DNA from: Actinomycetes bacterium
GTDB taxonomy: Bacteria > Actinomycetota > Acidimicrobiia > Acidimicrobiales > Microtrichaceae
Assembly (NCBI GenBank): GCA_023423215.1
Contig: JAFAFZ010000358.1
Coordinates: 1-6,582, forward strand
DNA: 6,582 bases
Direction: 5' to 3'
Part shown: piece after piece, positions 5,261 to 6,582 of the stretch
Layout of the letters: the number at the start of each line of letters is the position of its first letter
Numbering within the stretch: the first letter of the stretch is position 1
Translations under genes and position numbers: made by a program
The notes under the pieces: model-generated
What the model saw: only the letters and a program-made list of their open reading frames with translations
What the model was told of the DNA's origin: nothing
Databases searched by the model: none

Positions 5261-5305
5261 GTTGAACAACGAAACCGGCACCAGTAGTGGGGAAAGCGAG
5301 ACACC

Positions 5306-6397
5306 GTGAAGTTCCGATGTGAGCGCGACGTGCTCGTCGACGCCTTGGGCACGGCGCAACGTGCCACGTCGAGCAGGGCGACGCTTCCGGTGCTGTCCGG
5401 TCTGCGGGTGCAGCTCACAGGAGATCGTCTGCGCCTCACCGGCAGCGATCTGGACCTGACCATCACCACCGAGGTCCAGGTGTCGGGCAGCAGCGACGGC
5501 GTCGCGGTCCTGCCGGCCAAGCTGGCGCTGGACATCGTGCGCTCGCTCGAGAGCGGCGCCATCGACGTCGACGCCGAGGGCGAGAAGGCCCACATCAGCG
5601 GTGGCCGCTCCAACTTCGAGCTGCACGCCATCCCGGCGGACGAGTTCCCCAACCTCGTCGATCCCGAGGGCGAGCACATCGTGCTCGACGCAGCGGACCT
5701 GGCCGAGGGCCTGAAGCAGGTCGTGCGCGCCGCGTCGACCGACGAGTCGCGTCCGATCCTGACCGGCGTCATGCTCGCCGCCGAGGGCCAGGGCCTGCGC
5801 ATGGTCTCGACCGACTCCTACCGCCTGGCCGTGCGCGACCTCCCGGGCACCGCCGCGCTGAAGGAGGGCCAGACCGTCCTGGTGCCCTCACGAGCGCTCA
5901 ACGAGCTCGCTCGGGTCCTGCACGACGACACCCAGGTCACCCTGGTGCTCGGCGAGCGCGACGCGTCGTTCCAGGTCGGCCCGCTGCACCTGACGACCCG
6001 CCTCATCGAGGGCGAGTTCCCCAACTACCGCGGCCTCATCCCCGCCTCGCAGCCGAACCGCCTCACCGTCGAGCGCCAGGCGCTGCTCGACGCCGTGCGG
6101 CGCGTGCGGCTCATGGCGCGCGAGAACAGCCCGGTGCGCCTCTCCATGTCGAGCGACTCGCTCGAGCTGCGCGCCGTGACCCTGGACGTGGGCGAGGCGT
6201 CCGAGCAGCTCGACGCCAGCTACGCGGGCGACGAGCTGACCGTCGCGTTCAACCCCGAGTACCTGGTCGACGGCCTCGAGGTCACCCCGGGTGACGAGGT
6301 CTCGCTCGAGACGGTCGACGCGCTGAAGCCGGCGCTGCTCCGCCCGATCGACAGCGAGGACTTCCTCTACCTGCTCATGCCGGTCCGCGTCTCCTGA
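5306..6397 (+). CDS. dnaN: DNA polymerase III beta subunit (sliding clamp)
   Basis: 363 residues, full length for the family. The protein dimerises into a ring around DNA and tethers Pol III and other repair and replication proteins. Three similar domains are expected (about 1-120, 121-245 and 246-363). Conserved stretches seen: the start [22 protein letters not shown] (26-33), RPILTG (149-154), STDSYRLA (168-175), IEGEFPNY (234-241) and the C-terminal YLLMPVR (355-361). The 149-175 stretches and the C-terminus line the pocket that holds clamp-binding peptides. The start is GTG at 5306 with only a weak purine stretch (GGGGAAAGCGAG, 5289-5300) upstream; no better in-frame start fits the conserved N-terminus. 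recF follows 16 nt after the TGA, so co-transcription is likely. Confidence 0.98.
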   Translation: MKFRCERDVLVDALGTAQRATSSRATLPVLSGLRVQLTGDRLRLTGSDLDLTITTEVQVSGSSDGVAVLPAKLALDIVRSLESGAIDVDAEGEKAHISGGRSNFELHAIPADEFPNLVDPEGEHIVLDAADLAEGLKQVVRAASTDESRPILTGVMLAAEGQGLRMVSTDSYRLAVRDLPGTAALKEGQTVLVPSRALNELARVLHDDTQVTLVLGERDASFQVGPLHLTTRLIEGEFPNYRGLIPASQPNRLTVERQALLDAVRRVRLMARENSPVRLSMSSDSLELRAVTLDVGEASEQLDASYAGDELTVAFNPEYLVDGLEVTPGDEVSLETVDALKPALLRPIDSEDFLYLLMPVRVS

Positions 6398-6413
6398 CGC
6401 CCTCCCGGCGACC

Positions 6414-6582
6414 GTGCACCTCCGCCACCTGTGGTTGAAGGACTACCGGTCCTACGACGCCGTCGACGTCCCGCTGAGCCCCGGCGTCTGCGCCGTGCTC
6501 GGCCCCAACGGCATGGGCAAGTCGAACCTGCTCGAGGCGGTCGCGTACCTGGCGCTCCTCGAGTCGTTCCGCGGTGCACCCG
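6414..6582 (+). CDS. recF: RecF recombination/replication-repair protein, N-terminal part only
   Basis: The first 56 codons are present and the gene runs off the right edge. RecF is an SMC-like ATPase that, with RecO and RecR, loads RecA at single-strand gaps. The start reads (M)[20 protein letters not shown], matching the usual L-x-x-F/Y-R-x-Y/F beginning, followed by the Walker [10 protein letters not shown] (30-38) and [16 protein letters not shown] (39-54), the conserved stretch after the P-loop. Met and Ser in GMGKS replace the more usual Gln and Thr of GQGKT, a mild variation. Start is GTG at 6414, 16 nt after dnaN, with only a weak GGCGA upstream. The dnaN-recF order is standard for actinobacterial origins. 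Confidence 0.95.
   Translation, partial: MHLRHLWLKDYRSYDAVDVPLSPGVCAVLGPNGMGKSNLLEAVAYLALLESFRGAP

Larger units (their letters stand above)
4967..5305. other. dnaA-dnaN intergenic spacer, probable core of oriC
   Basis: 339 bp without a credible gene. TGTGGA hexamers occur at 5002, 5032 and 5183, and TCCACA at 5233-5238, most in degenerate DnaA-box context (two or more mismatches to TTATCCACA). Other structure: ATCGCG-AC-CGCGAT at 5069-5082, with GGATCGCG repeated at 5067-5074 and 5090-5097; two adjacent stem-loops at 5159-5195; a TAGGTT at 5219-5224 that resembles an actinobacterial -10 box for dnaN but lacks a good -35; and ACTGGT/ACCAGT arms (5257-5262 and 5280-5285) around GTTGAACAAC. The right-hand third is clearly richer in A+T than the rest of the window. 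No T-tract terminator follows dnaA. Confidence 0.75.

Noticed and set aside
6398..6413. Terminator or promoter between dnaN and recF
   Set aside because: Only 16 nt and no hairpin or T-tract; best read as an operon junction.

Overview
This window is the chromosomal replication-origin neighbourhood of a high-GC bacterium. Gene order, GC content and protein character point to an actinobacterial-type genome. The YidC core and the short DnaA linker look more like the deep-branching Acidimicrobiia/Nitriliruptoria side than Streptomyces or Mycobacterium. This placement is an inference from memory of the families, not from a search.

The left half (1-3105) is one tightly packed minus-strand operon, transcribed away from dnaA: rpmH (ribosomal protein bL34), rnpA (RNase P protein), yidD, yidC and jag (KH/R3H RNA-binding protein, running off the left edge). 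Junctions are a 4-nt overlap (rpmH/rnpA), a 21-nt gap (rnpA/yidD), a 1-nt overlap (yidD/yidC) and a 7-nt gap (yidC/jag), so translational coupling is likely. The operon joins ribosome and tRNA maturation to membrane-protein insertion.

The right half (3545-6582) is on the plus strand: dnaA (initiator), dnaN (sliding clamp) and the first 56 codons of recF, which runs off the right edge. dnaN and recF are 16 nt apart and probably co-transcribed.

Two non-coding spacers flank dnaA. The rpmH-dnaA spacer (3106-3544) carries divergent promoter candidates, an 8-bp inverted repeat around the proposed dnaA -35 element, and a DnaA-box cluster with an unusual 12-bp period. The dnaA-dnaN spacer (4967-5305) ends in what looks like a basal origin-unwinding element: DnaA-box-like sequence, a short GC cluster, then a CTA/CTT trinucleotide run like the DnaA-trios of Bacillus subtilis, in the most AT-rich patch of the window. 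Together they suggest a compact bipartite oriC around dnaA.

No mobile element, CRISPR array, tRNA or rRNA was seen. The gene content is conserved core. The main points of interest are the origin architecture, a Met in place of the usual groove Arg in YidC, a damaged KH GxxG loop in Jag, a His/Asp-rich tail on YidD, a TTG start for rnpA overlapping the rpmH stop, and a dense GATC cluster at the rnpA/yidD junction.
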